Below, piece after piece: positions 28,019 through 36,647 of a stretch of 64,000 nt of DNA. The notes beneath the pieces were generated by a model. The model saw only the letters and a program-made list of their open reading frames with translations, searched no databases and was not told where the DNA came from. Source of the stretch: Variovorax atrisoli 110B (GTDB lineage: Bacteria > Pseudomonadota > Gammaproteobacteria > Burkholderiales > Burkholderiaceae_C); the NCBI RefSeq assembly GCF_000382045.1, contig NZ_KB907453.1, positions 1 to 64,000 of the forward strand, given 5' to 3'. Numbering within the stretch: the first letter of the stretch is position 1; each line of letters starts with the position of its first letter. The position numbers were made by a program, and so were the translations under genes.

Positions 28019-29572
28019 GTGTCCCTGCTCAAATCCGCCTCCACCGTCTCCCTGCTGACCCTCGCCTCGCGGATCACGGGCCTCGTGCGCGACGTGCTCT
28101 TCGCCTCGGTTTTCGGCGTCAGCGCGCTCACCGACGCCTTCAACGTCGCATTCCGCATCCCGAACCTGTTCCGGCGCGTCTTCGGCGAGGGCGCCTTCAG
28201 CCAGGCCTTCGTGCCGGTGCTGGCCGCCCGCAAGACCGAGGCAGGGGAGGAGGGCGCCCGCCAGCTCATCGACCACGTCGCCACGCTGCTGACCTGGACG
28301 CTGGTGATCGTCTGCGTGGCCGGCGTGGCCGGGGCGCCGCTGCTGGTCTGGGCCATGGCCAGCGGGCTGCCCGGCTTCGACGCCGCGGTGGTCATGACGC
28401 GGTGGATGTTCCCGTACATCGGCTTCATGTCGCTGGTGGCGCTGGCGGGCGGCATCCTCAACACATGGCGCAAGTTCGCGGTGCCGGCGGCGTCGCCGGT
28501 GCTGCTCAACGTGGCGCTGATCCTGTCGATCCTGGTCGGGGCGCCGCTCTTCCGGCACTGGGGCATCGAGCCGATCTACGCCCAGTGCGTGGGCGTCATG
28601 GCCGGCGGCGTGCTGCAGCTGGCGCTGCAGATTCCTGCGTTGCGCAGGCTGGGCCTGCTGCCGCGGCTGGGCATGAGCCTGCGGGCGCTGCGCACCGCCT
28701 GGACCGACCCGAACACGCGCAAGGTGCTCAAGCTGATGCTGCCGGCGCTGCTGGGCGTCAGCGTGGCGCAGATCTCGCTGCTCATCAACACGCAGATCGC
28801 ATCTCACCTCGCGGTGGGCAGCGTCACCTGGATCACCAATGCCGACCGGCTGATGGAGTTCCCGACCGCCATGCTCGGCGTGGCGCTGGGCGTGGTGCTG
28901 ATGCCGCAGCTGGCCGGCGCCCGCGCCGCCAAGGACGATGCGCGCTATTCCTCGCTGCTCGACTGGGGCCTGCGCCTCGTGGTGCTGCTGTCGGCGCCAT
29001 GCGCGATCGCCTTGCTGCTGTTCGCCAAGCCGCTGGTGGCGGTGCTCTTCCACAACGGGGCCTACTCCGGCGAGGACGTGGGCCGCACGACACTGGCGCT
29101 GATGGGCTACGGCGTCGGGCTCGTCGGCATCGTGGCGGTGAAGGTGCTTGCGCCGGGCTACTACGCCAAGCACGACACGCGCACGCCGATGCTCATCGCC
29201 GTGGGCGTGCTGGTGCTGACGCAGATCCTCAACCTGTTCCTGGTGCCGGTGCTGCAGCACGCGGCGCTCACGCTGACGATCGCCATCGGCGCGCTGGTGA
29301 ATTCGGCCTGGCTGCTCGTCGGGCTGATCCGCCGCGGCAGCTACAAGCCCGAGCCGGGCTGGGGCAGGTTCGCGCTGCAGGTGGCCGCCGGCACCGCGGT
29401 GCTGGCGGGCCTGCTGGTGTGGGGCTCGGCGCATTTCGACTGGGTCGCGCTGCGCGAGCAGCGCCTGCTGCGCATCGGCCTGCTGGCCGCGCTGATCACC
29501 GGCTCGGCACTGCTGTATTTCGGCGTGCTGGCGGCGGTCGGCGTGCGGTTGCGCAGCTTCATCCGCCGCTGA
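28019..29572 (+). CDS. murJ: Lipid II flippase MurJ
   Basis: 517 residues, about 14 membrane helices, MOP/MVF superfamily. It flips lipid II across the inner membrane for peptidoglycan synthesis. N-terminal 'SLLKSASTVSLLTLASRITGLVRD' and 'AFRIPNLFRRVFGEGAFSQAFVP' (about 42-64) are MurJ signatures. I chose GTG 28019 because it aligns with the usual MurJ N-terminus; the longer open frame upstream is Pro/Arg-rich and not family-like. Divergent from rpsT. Confidence 0.95.
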   Translation: MSLLKSASTVSLLTLASRITGLVRDVLFASVFGVSALTDAFNVAFRIPNLFRRVFGEGAFSQAFVPVLAARKTEAGEEGARQLIDHVATLLTWTLVIVCVAGVAGAPLLVWAMASGLPGFDAAVVMTRWMFPYIGFMSLVALAGGILNTWRKFAVPAASPVLLNVALILSILVGAPLFRHWGIEPIYAQCVGVMAGGVLQLALQIPALRRLGLLPRLGMSLRALRTAWTDPNTRKVLKLMLPALLGVSVAQISLLINTQIASHLAVGSVTWITNADRLMEFPTAMLGVALGVVLMPQLAGARAAKDDARYSSLLDWGLRLVVLLSAPCAIALLLFAKPLVAVLFHNGAYSGEDVGRTTLALMGYGVGLVGIVAVKVLAPGYYAKHDTRTPMLIAVGVLVLTQILNLFLVPVLQHAALTLTIAIGALVNSAWLLVGLIRRGSYKPEPGWGRFALQVAAGTAVLAGLLVWGSAHFDWVALREQRLLRIGLLAALITGSALLYFGVLAAVGVRLRSFIRR

Positions 29573-29654
29573 GACCTTGCAGGGGCCTTTCAGGCGTGCG
29601 CAATACGCGTGTGCCCCTTCTTGACGCTCCGGAAATGCTCCTCTACAAAGCCAC

Positions 29655-30506
29655 ATGACGTTCAGCTTTCAGGTTCCGACCGCCCTGGAATATTTCGAGT
29701 CGCTGGTGCGCAGCGACGACCAGTTTCCGCTGCTCGAAGCCGCCGCCAGCCTGGCGCAGGACGAGTACCCCGACCTCGACGTGCAGCAGGTGCTGGGCGA
29801 CGTCGACCAGCTCCTGGCCCGCCTGCGCCGCCGCCTTCCGGCCGACGCCGCACCGCTGGCCCGCCTGCGGGCGCTGAACCAGTTCTTCTTCAGCGACCTG
29901 AACTTCGGCGGCAACGTCAACGACTACTACGACCCCGACAACAGCTACCTCAACGCCGTGCTGCGCACCCGCCGCGGCATTCCGATCTCGCTGGCGGTGC
30001 TGTGGATGGAGCTGGCGCAGGGCCTGGGCCTGCAGGCGCGCGGCATCGGGTTTCCGGGGCACTTCATGCTCAAGGTCACGCTGCCCAAGGGGCAGGTGGT
30101 GATCGACCCGTTCACCGGCAAGTCGCTGTCGCGCGAGGAGCTGGGCGAACGCCTGGAGCCCTACAAGCGCAGCAACGGCCTGGTCGGCGACTTCGACGTG
30201 CCGCTGGGCCTCTACCTGCAGCCGGCCAGCTCGCGCGAGATCATCGCGCGCATGCTGCGCAACCTGAAGGAAGTGCACCACGCGCAGGAAGACTGGCAGC
30301 GCGTCATTTCCGTGCAGGACCGCCTGATCGCGCTGCTGCCCAGCGCCTGGGGCGAGTACCGCGACCGCGGCATCGCGCATGCCGAGCAGGGCAACACGAC
30401 GCTGGCGGTGCGCGACCTCGAAACCTACCTGGCGAAGGCCGAGGACGCCCTGGACCTCGACGCCATCGCCGAGCGGGTCGCCGCCCTGCGCCGGCTGGCG
30501 AGCTGA
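29655..30506 (+). CDS. SirB1-family protein (transglutaminase-like + TPR)
   Basis: 283 residues. An N-terminal transglutaminase-like core ('LRALNQFFFSDLNFGGN', 'YLNAVLRTRRGIPISLAVLWMELA', 'GIGFPGHFMLKV', about 75-140) is followed by tetratricopeptide-like helices (about 200-270). This is the SirB1/YchA layout. The usual catalytic Cys position is not evident: 'RRGIPISLAVLW' has none, so enzymatic activity is doubtful. Function is not established. The VOC gene starts 4 bases after the stop. Confidence 0.8.
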   Translation: MTFSFQVPTALEYFESLVRSDDQFPLLEAAASLAQDEYPDLDVQQVLGDVDQLLARLRRRLPADAAPLARLRALNQFFFSDLNFGGNVNDYYDPDNSYLNAVLRTRRGIPISLAVLWMELAQGLGLQARGIGFPGHFMLKVTLPKGQVVIDPFTGKSLSREELGERLEPYKRSNGLVGDFDVPLGLYLQPASSREIIARMLRNLKEVHHAQEDWQRVISVQDRLIALLPSAWGEYRDRGIAHAEQGNTTLAVRDLETYLAKAEDALDLDAIAERVAALRRLAS

Positions 30507-30510
30507 GCAG

Positions 30511-30939
30511 ATGGCAACCCAGGCCGGCGTCAGCTCCGCGCCCGACCTGGGCACACTGCATCAGTTCCACGGCGTGCAGCCCGTGCTGCCGGTGTCGGAC
30601 GTCACCCGCGCCGCGCGGTGGTTCCGCGACGTGCTGGGCTTCGAGCTCGACTTCATCGCCGGCGAGCCGCCCAGCTACGCCCGGGTGAAGAAGGGCGACC
30701 GCAGCTACGGCGACCCGGTCTACCTGCGGCTGTGGCAATGCAACGCGCGCGAGGCGAAACTCTGGCGCGGCGAGATCGTGATCCACGTGGGCAAGGACAT
30801 CGACGGCCTGCACGCCGCCTACGTGAAGCGCGGCGTGACTGTCGTCGAGCCGCCCGTTTCCCAGCCCTGGGGACTGCGCGAATTCGCGATACGCGAACCC
30901 GACGGCCATGTGCTGCGCTTTTGCGGCTACCTGCCCTGA
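30511..30939 (+). CDS. VOC-family (glyoxalase/bleomycin-resistance-like) protein
   Basis: 142 residues with two beta-alpha-beta-beta-beta modules. 'VQPVLPVSDVTRAARWFRDVLGFELDF' (about 20-46) and 'GLREFAIREPDGHVLRFCGYL' (about 120-140) are standard VOC ends. Members bind metal and act in thiol conjugation, dioxygenation or antibiotic sequestration; which applies here cannot be told. Probably co-transcribed with the SirB1-like gene. Confidence 0.8.
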   Translation: MATQAGVSSAPDLGTLHQFHGVQPVLPVSDVTRAARWFRDVLGFELDFIAGEPPSYARVKKGDRSYGDPVYLRLWQCNAREAKLWRGEIVIHVGKDIDGLHAAYVKRGVTVVEPPVSQPWGLREFAIREPDGHVLRFCGYLP

Positions 30940-30986
30940 AACCCCGGTTTCTGAAACACAAAATTACAAATGGATCGACGCTTCCG

Positions 30987-31013
30987 TGTCGATCCGGCGG
31001 CCGCCCGTCCGAC
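30987..31013 (+). promoter_or_regulatory. ECF42-type sigma-factor promoter for the DGPF/sigma operon
   Basis: TGTCGA (30987-30992), a 17-base spacer, then CGAC (31010-31013), 64 bases before the first DGPF gene. As I recall, promoters recognised by ECF42 sigma factors have TGTCGA at -35 and CGA/TC at -10. The operon encodes an ECF42-type sigma factor, so autoregulation fits. An 8-bp inverted repeat GGATCGAC/GTCGATCC (30972-30995) overlaps the -35. Confidence 0.65.
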
Positions 31014-31077
31014 GTGTGAACAGGAGCGGGCAGTTTTCCAGGCCGCTTCAACACCATCAACCTTCAGGAGAAACGAC

Positions 31078-31509
31078 ATGCGATTCATGATTCTGGTCAA
31101 GGCCAACGCCGATTCCGAAGCCGGCGTGATGCCCAGCACCGAAATCCTCACCGCCATGGGCAAGTTCAACGAGGAACTGGTCAAGGCCGGCGTGCTGCTG
31201 GCGGGCGAGGGCCTGCACCCCAGTTCCAAGGGCGTGCGCGTGCGCTGCGAGGGACCGACCAAGCGCACCGTCATCGACGGCCCCTTCGCCGAGACCAAGG
31301 AACTGCTGGCCGGCTTCTGGCTGTTCCAGTGCAAGTCGAAGGAGGAGGCCATCGAGTGGATCAAGCGCAGCCCCTTCCAGGAAGGCGAGATCGAGATCCG
31401 CCAGGTGTTCGAGGCCGCCGACTTCGGCGACTCCATGACGCCCGAGTTGCTCGCCCAGGAAGACCGCCTGCGCGCCGAGACCGAGGCCCGCACCAAGGCT
31501 GGCGGCTGA
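31078..31509 (+). CDS. YciI/DGPF-domain protein, copy 1
   Basis: 143 residues of the YCII-related DGPF family; the motif 'DGPFAETKELLAGFWL' is at about 64-79. These small alpha-beta proteins are typically encoded beside ECF42-type sigma factors; their role is unclear. CAGGAG precedes ATG 31078. It starts a three-gene unit with a second DGPF protein and the sigma factor, behind a motif that fits an ECF42 promoter. Confidence 0.9.
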   Translation: MRFMILVKANADSEAGVMPSTEILTAMGKFNEELVKAGVLLAGEGLHPSSKGVRVRCEGPTKRTVIDGPFAETKELLAGFWLFQCKSKEEAIEWIKRSPFQEGEIEIRQVFEAADFGDSMTPELLAQEDRLRAETEARTKAGG

Positions 31510-31534
31510 GCCGCCACGCCGAAGGAGACGCACC

Positions 31535-31960
31535 ATGCGATTCATGCTGCTGATGATTCCCCACGGCTACGAGAACGCCGCGCCCGGCACCGTCCCCGAC
31601 GACGTCGAGGCGGTGTCGGCCATGATGGCCTACAACGAGTCGCTGCAGAAGGCCGGCGTGCTGGTCAGCTGCGACGGCCTGCACCCGCCCTCGATGGGCG
31701 CGCGCGTGAGCTTCAAGAACCGCAAGCCCAAGGTCGTCGACGGCCCCTTCGCCGAGGCCAAGGAAGTGCTGGGCGGCTTCTGGATCATCGACGTGCCCTC
31801 GCGCGCCGCTGCCATCGAATGGGCCAGCCGCTGCCCGGGCGGCGACAACGAGGTCATCGAGGTGCGCCAGATCCAGGAGATGGAAGACTTCCCGGCCGAC
31901 GTGCAGGCGGTGGCCGGCGAATTCACCTCGATGCAGACGGTGAAGAAGCCCGGGGCATGA
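31535..31960 (+). CDS. YciI/DGPF-domain protein, copy 2
   Basis: 141 residues, paralogous to the preceding gene with 'DGPFAEAKEVLGGFWI' at about 68-83. GAAGGAG precedes ATG 31535. The two copies share only moderate identity, so they are an old pair. The stop overlaps the sigma-factor start by 4 bp (ATGA), giving coupled translation. Confidence 0.9.
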   Translation: MRFMLLMIPHGYENAAPGTVPDDVEAVSAMMAYNESLQKAGVLVSCDGLHPPSMGARVSFKNRKPKVVDGPFAEAKEVLGGFWIIDVPSRAAAIEWASRCPGGDNEVIEVRQIQEMEDFPADVQAVAGEFTSMQTVKKPGA

Positions 31961-33249
31961 ACCGGGGCGAGGGCCGCGCGGACGCTGCCGCCATCCACCG
32001 CACCATCGAGGCGGTGTGGCGCATCGAGTCCGCGAAGATCATCGCCACCGTCGCGCGGATGGTGCGCGACGTGGGCCTGGCCGAGGAGCTGGCCCAGGAC
32101 GCGCTGGTCTCGGCCCTGGAGCAATGGAGCGAATCGGGCGTGCCCGACAACCCCGCCGCCTGGCTCACGGCCGTGGCCAAGCGCCGCGCTCTCGACCGCC
32201 TGCGCCACCTGCAGCTGGCCGAGCACAAGGCCGGCGAGATCGGCCGCGAGCTCGACGCGCAGCACGAGATGGCGCAGGACGACTTCGCCGAGGCCGTCGA
32301 TGCCGCGCTGGACGACGACATCGGCGACGACCTGCTGCGGCTGGTGTTCACCGCGTGCCACCCGGTGCTCTCGACCGAGGCGCGGGTGGCGCTCACGCTG
32401 CGGGTGATGGGCGGCCTGACCACCGACGAGATCGCCCGCGCCTTCCTCGTGCCCGAGGCCACGGTGGCGCAGCGCATCGTGCGCGCCAAGCGCACCCTGG
32501 CCGAGGCGCGCGTGCCCTTCGAGGTGCCGCGCCGGCACGAGCTGGAGACGCGGCTCGCCTCGGTGCTGGAGGTGATCTACCTGGTCTTCAACGAGGGCTA
32601 CTCGGCCACCGCCGGCGACGACTGGATGCGCCCCTCGCTGTGCGAGGAAGCGCTGCGCCTGGGCCGCATCGTGGCCGAGTTGGTGCCGAAGGAATCCGAA
32701 GTGCACGGGCTGGTCGCGCTGATGGAGATCCAGGCCTCGCGCACCGCCGCGCGCATGGGGCCCTCGGGCGAGCCGGTGCTGCTGCTGGAGCAGAACCGCG
32801 CGCGCTGGGACCAGATGCTGATCCGACGCGGCCTCGCTGCGCTTGCGCGGGCCGAGTCGCTGGGCGGCGCGCTCGGCCCCTATGCGCTGCAGGCCGCCAT
32901 CGCCGCCTGCCACGGCCGCGCGCGCTCCGCCGACGAGACCGACTGGGGTCGCATCGCCGCCCTCTACGACGCGCTGGCCGAACTCGCGCCGTCGCCCATC
33001 GTCGAGCTCAACCGCGCGGTGGCGCTGTCGATGGCCTTCGGCCCGGCGGCCGGGCTGGAGGTGGCCGATGCGCTGCTGGACGAGCCCGCGCTCAAGGGCT
33101 ATCACCTGCTGCCGGCGGTGCGCGGCGACCTGCTCTTCAAGCTCGGCCGCCTCGACGAGGCGCGCAGGGAGTTCGACCGCGCCGCCTCGCTCACGCGCAA
33201 CACGCGCGAGCGGGCCCTGCTGCTGGCGCGCGCCCGGGCTTGTACTTGA
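31957..33249 (+). CDS. ECF42-type RNA polymerase sigma factor with C-terminal TPR-like domain
   Basis: 430 residues. Sigma-70 region 2 ('VRDVGLAEELAQDALVSALEQW', 'PAAWLTAVAKRRALDRLR', about 30-75) and region 4 ('RVALTLRVMGGLTTDEIARAFLVPEATVAQRIVRAKRTL', about 145-182) are followed by a ~240-residue C-terminal extension (DUF6596, then TPR-like helices). This layout and the linked DGPF genes define the ECF42 group. No anti-sigma factor is adjacent; the C-terminal extension is thought to control activity in this group. A dispersed stem-loop element follows the stop directly. Confidence 0.92.
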   Translation: MNRGEGRADAAAIHRTIEAVWRIESAKIIATVARMVRDVGLAEELAQDALVSALEQWSESGVPDNPAAWLTAVAKRRALDRLRHLQLAEHKAGEIGRELDAQHEMAQDDFAEAVDAALDDDIGDDLLRLVFTACHPVLSTEARVALTLRVMGGLTTDEIARAFLVPEATVAQRIVRAKRTLAEARVPFEVPRRHELETRLASVLEVIYLVFNEGYSATAGDDWMRPSLCEEALRLGRIVAELVPKESEVHGLVALMEIQASRTAARMGPSGEPVLLLEQNRARWDQMLIRRGLAALARAESLGGALGPYALQAAIAACHGRARSADETDWGRIAALYDALAELAPSPIVELNRAVALSMAFGPAAGLEVADALLDEPALKGYHLLPAVRGDLLFKLGRLDEARREFDRAASLTRNTRERALLLARARACT

Positions 33250-33346
33250 CTCGCCCCCAGGCTTCGCGCACTTCGTGTCGCTGCGCCAACCCCCTTCCGG
33301 GGGCGATGCCTGCGGCCCGGCGGAGCCGGTTCCGCGGTATCTCTGG
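33250..33346 (+). repeat. Dispersed intergenic stem-loop element, copy 5
   Basis: Begins at the base after the sigma-factor stop: CTCGCCCCCAGG, CGCGCACTTCGTGTCGCTGCG, hairpin CCCCCTTCCGGGGG, then CCGGCGGAGCCGG within a longer imperfect stem and GGTATCTCTGG. The loop is GCGGAGC here where other copies have GCAAAGC, with the stem intact. Confidence 0.9.
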
Positions 33347-33408
33347 AAGAAGAGGGCGCGCTTGAACTGAACGACAGCTGAATCTGCTGCGAGTCGCGCC
33401 GGAGGACA

Positions 33409-35025
33409 ATGCGCGCCATGCTGCGCACCCCCTTCCTCCGCTTCCTGTGCGTTTCCGGCCTGGCCCTGCTGTCGTCCGCCTCGGCCCTGGCCCAGTTCGA
33501 GCCCGCCAAGGTGTGGGTCGAGCCGCCGGCCATTGCCGCGCGCTTTCCCGATCCGCCGGTGAGCTATGCAACGCCGGGCTTTCGCCCGGGCCGCATCGAC
33601 TTTCCCTCGCATGCAGAAATGCTGGCCTTCCTCGACGAGTTGGCGCGCCAGTCGTCCAGCGTGCGCATCGAGCGCATCGGGACGTCGCAGCAGGGACGAG
33701 AGATGCCGCTGGTGGTGCTGGCCGAGCAGGGCCGCGTCGACACGACCCGGCCCACGGTGATGGTGATCGGCCAGCAGCACGGCAACGAGCCGGCCGGCGG
33801 TGAAGCAGTACTGGCGCTGGCGCAGCAGTTCGCCGCGGAACCGGGCTCGGCGCTGCTGAAGAAGGTCAATCTCGTGCTGGTGCCGCGCGGCAATCCCGAC
33901 GGCGCCGAGCGCTTCACCCGCGTCACCGCCAACGGCATCGACGTCAATCGCGACCACCTGCTGCTGCGCACACCCGAGGCGCGCGTGATCGCGGCGGCCA
34001 CCCTGCGCTACGCGCCGCAGGTGGTGCTCGACCTGCACGAATTCACTGTCGGTGGCCGCTGGATCGACAAGTTCGGCGCCGTCATGAAATACGACGGCCT
34101 GCTGCAGCCCGCCACGGTGGGCAACCTCGACGCTGCCATCGCCGCGAGCGCGCAGCGCGACTACGTCGACGCCATCCAGGCCGCCTTCGCGCGGGCCGGG
34201 CTGCAGGGCTTCAAGTACCACACCACCTCCGGCGGCAAGTCCGACGATCGCACGGTGTCGATGGGCGGCGTGCAGCCCGACACCGGCCGCAACGTGAGTG
34301 CGCTGCACCAGGCCGTGAGCCTGCTGCTCGAAGTGCGCGGCGTGGGGCTGGGCCGGGCGCATTTCGCGCGCCGCGTGCACACGCAGGTGCTCGCGGCCAC
34401 CACGGTCATCGAGACAGCGGCGAAGCAGGGGCCTGCGCTGATGCAGCTCACCGCGCAGGCCGGCCAGCGCGCCAAGGCCGATGCCTGCCGCGGCGATCTG
34501 GTGGTCGAGGCCTGGCAGACGCCGACGAAGCAGCGGCTCGAATTCCTCGATGCGAAGACCGGCGAGGACAAGGCCGTCGACGTCGAATGGCGCGCCGCCG
34601 AGCCGCTGAAGATCGTCAATGCGCGTCCTCGCCCCTGCGGCTACCTGCTGGCTTCGAGCGAGACCGTGGCCGTGCAGCGCCTGCAGATGCTGGGCGTGCG
34701 CGTGGAACGCATCGACAGTGCGGCGCCATGGTCGGTGGAGCGCTACGAGATCCTCTCGCAGGCCGATGGCCAGCGGCAGGACGCGCGCGGCGCCATCGAG
34801 GACGGCGAGGCGATCCGCAGCTTCCGCGTGCGGCTGCGCCACGGCCGCGCGGTGGTGCAGCCGGGCAGCTTCTACGTGTCGCTGGCGCAGCCGCTGTCGC
34901 CGCTGGTCAGCGCGGCGCTGGAGCCCGATTCGCAGAACAGCTACGCGGCCAACCGGCTGCTGGAGATCGGCGACGACAGGCTGCTGCGCGTGCCGGGGCC
35001 GGCGCCCGCAGGCGTCTGGCACTGA
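33409..35025 (+). CDS. Secreted M14-family zinc carboxypeptidase
   Basis: 538 residues with a Sec signal peptide (about 1-29, ending Ser-Ala-Leu-Ala). The M14 domain (about 65-300) shows Zn ligands His124 and Glu127 in 'QQHGNEPAGGE' and His210 in 'DLHEF', plus 'NPDG' (162-165) and 'DVNRDH' (178-183). The C-terminal ~200 residues form an extra beta-rich region of unknown role. Likely periplasmic or secreted cleavage of C-terminal residues from peptides or peptidoglycan stems. Met at 33418 is an alternative start. Confidence 0.88.
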   Translation: MRAMLRTPFLRFLCVSGLALLSSASALAQFEPAKVWVEPPAIAARFPDPPVSYATPGFRPGRIDFPSHAEMLAFLDELARQSSSVRIERIGTSQQGREMPLVVLAEQGRVDTTRPTVMVIGQQHGNEPAGGEAVLALAQQFAAEPGSALLKKVNLVLVPRGNPDGAERFTRVTANGIDVNRDHLLLRTPEARVIAAATLRYAPQVVLDLHEFTVGGRWIDKFGAVMKYDGLLQPATVGNLDAAIAASAQRDYVDAIQAAFARAGLQGFKYHTTSGGKSDDRTVSMGGVQPDTGRNVSALHQAVSLLLEVRGVGLGRAHFARRVHTQVLAATTVIETAAKQGPALMQLTAQAGQRAKADACRGDLVVEAWQTPTKQRLEFLDAKTGEDKAVDVEWRAAEPLKIVNARPRPCGYLLASSETVAVQRLQMLGVRVERIDSAAPWSVERYEILSQADGQRQDARGAIEDGEAIRSFRVRLRHGRAVVQPGSFYVSLAQPLSPLVSAALEPDSQNSYAANRLLEIGDDRLLRVPGPAPAGVWH

Positions 35026-35031
35026 GCGGCG

Positions 35032-36036
35032 TCAGGCGCGGGAAGACGATCCCGCTTCCGAAGGCGACCCCGGCAGCCCGAACTGGTGCCATGCGCGGCG
35101 CAGCTGCGTGTCGGAGCCGAAGCCCGATTGCTCCGCCGCCCGCGTCACGCTTGCGCCCGAGGCCAGCGCCAGTTGGGCCGTCGCGAGCCGCAGCCGCCGC
35201 AGGTAGGCCAGCGGCGCCACGCCCGCATGCTCGACGAAGAGCCGCGTGAGGTGCCGCGCAGAGGTGTGCGCCACCTCGGCCATGCGCGGCACGTTCCAGT
35301 CGGCCTGCGGCCGCTCGCTCACGGCGTCCTGCACGCGATGCAGGGCGGCGTGCAGGTGGTTGCGGTAGGCGAGGAAGGGCGAGAGCTCCGGATCGTGCGG
35401 CCCGCGGCGCAGCGGCATCACCATCGACTGCGCGACCTGCGCCGCGAGCGCCTCGCCGCACAGCTCGCCGATGCGGTGCAGGATCAGGTCGATGCCGGTG
35501 GTCACGCCCGCGCTGCTGTAGAGCGGCGGATCGATCACGAACACGCGGTTGCTCACCACCTCGCAGCGCGGCTCGACCTCGCGCAACTCGCCCAGGTGAT
35601 GGTGGTGCGTGGTGGCGCGACGGCCAGCCAGCGCCCCGGCGTGCGCGGCCAGCACGGCGCCGGCGCAGACCGTCACCAGCTCCAGCCGGCCGCGCTCGAA
35701 GCGCAGGCCACGCAGCCAGTGCAGCAGGTCCTGCGTCTCGGGGTTGTCGATGGCGATGGCGTCGCCGGGCAGGCCGACCAGCACGACCCAGCCGGGGCCG
35801 TCCCACGCCGTGGGCAGCGGCGAGAGCCCTGCGAGCGCCACGCCGACCGAGCCCATGGCCGTCGGCCGCGGGCTGGCGAACTCGATGGCGAAGCGCTCGG
35901 CCCGCCCCGCCGCGCGCAGCCGCTGGTTGGCGATGCGCAGCGCCTCTGCCGGGCCAGCCCAGTCGAGTACGAGGCTGCCGGGCAGGAGGACGAACACTAC
36001 GCGGATGGGGGCTGGTTCGGGTTGCCGCGGTTCCAT
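35032..36036 (-). CDS. GlxA-type AraC-family regulator with DJ-1/PfpI domain
   Basis: 334 residues. An N-terminal DJ-1/PfpI-like sensor domain (about 12-185, 'VFVLLPGSLVLDWAGPAEALRIAN', 'TVCAGAVLAAHAGALAGRRATTH') precedes two AraC helix-turn-helices (about 225-325, ending 'AAEQSGFGSDTQLRRAWHQFG'). The 40-bp overlap with the upstream DJ-1-like gene implies coupling. It probably controls this three-gene unit (hydrolase, DJ-1 protein, regulator). The ligand is unknown. Confidence 0.88.
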   Translation of the reverse strand: MEPRQPEPAPIRVVFVLLPGSLVLDWAGPAEALRIANQRLRAAGRAERFAIEFASPRPTAMGSVGVALAGLSPLPTAWDGPGWVVLVGLPGDAIAIDNPETQDLLHWLRGLRFERGRLELVTVCAGAVLAAHAGALAGRRATTHHHHLGELREVEPRCEVVSNRVFVIDPPLYSSAGVTTGIDLILHRIGELCGEALAAQVAQSMVMPLRRGPHDPELSPFLAYRNHLHAALHRVQDAVSERPQADWNVPRMAEVAHTSARHLTRLFVEHAGVAPLAYLRRLRLATAQLALASGASVTRAAEQSGFGSDTQLRRAWHQFGLPGSPSEAGSSSRA

Positions 36037-36647
36037 TCGTAGTCCATCTGTCGCGCGGTGCGCGCTGCGAGCTCGAGCCCGGCCAGCCGTTCGACGAGGT
36101 GCACGCTCATGTCGATGCCGGCGCTGATGCCCGCCGAGCTGACGATGCGGCCGTTGTCCACCCAGCGCACGCCCTCGCGCACGTCGAGCGAGGGGAAGCG
36201 CTCGCGCAGCTCGGCGATGTCTTCCCAGTGGGTCGTGACCGGGTCGCTGGTCACCACGCCGCTTCGGGCCAGCAGGAAGGCGCCGGTGCAGACCGAGGCG
36301 ACGATCTTCGCGCCGGCTGCCTGATCGGCTATCCAGCGCAGGGTGTCGGAGCAGGCCATCGGCGCGTCGACCACGCCGCCGGGAACGATCAGCACGTCGG
36401 CCGCCGGGCTGTCGACCAGCGTGTGGTTGGCCAGCAGCCGGAGGCCTGCACGCGCCTGAACGGCCTGGCCTGCGGCGGCGTGGGCCACCGAAGCGACCTC
36501 GAACAGCGCCGGCGAGTCCGGCCGCAGCCGCTGCCCGACCCGGCTCGCAGTGGTGAACACCTCGAAGGGGCCGGCGAAGTCCAGCGCCTCGACGCCGTCG
36601 AACGCGAGGATCAGCACGCGCATGGTCATGCCGCTCATGCCGTTCAC
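35997..36647 (-). CDS. DJ-1/PfpI-family protein (isonitrile hydratase-like)
   Basis: 216 residues, one DJ-1/PfpI domain. The nucleophile elbow is 'VCTGAFLLA' with Cys120, and 'THWEDIAEL' follows; this combination is typical of isonitrile hydratase-like proteins. Asp23 in 'EALDFAGPFE' lies near the active site. Start at 36647 overlaps the upstream stop by ATGA; 'MTMRVLILAFDG' at about residue 7 is an alternative start. Substrate unproven. Confidence 0.82.
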   Translation of the reverse strand: MNGMSGMTMRVLILAFDGVEALDFAGPFEVFTTASRVGQRLRPDSPALFEVASVAHAAAGQAVQARAGLRLLANHTLVDSPAADVLIVPGGVVDAPMACSDTLRWIADQAAGAKIVASVCTGAFLLARSGVVTSDPVTTHWEDIAELRERFPSLDVREGVRWVDNGRIVSSAGISAGIDMSVHLVERLAGLELAARTARQMDYEWNRGNPNQPPSA

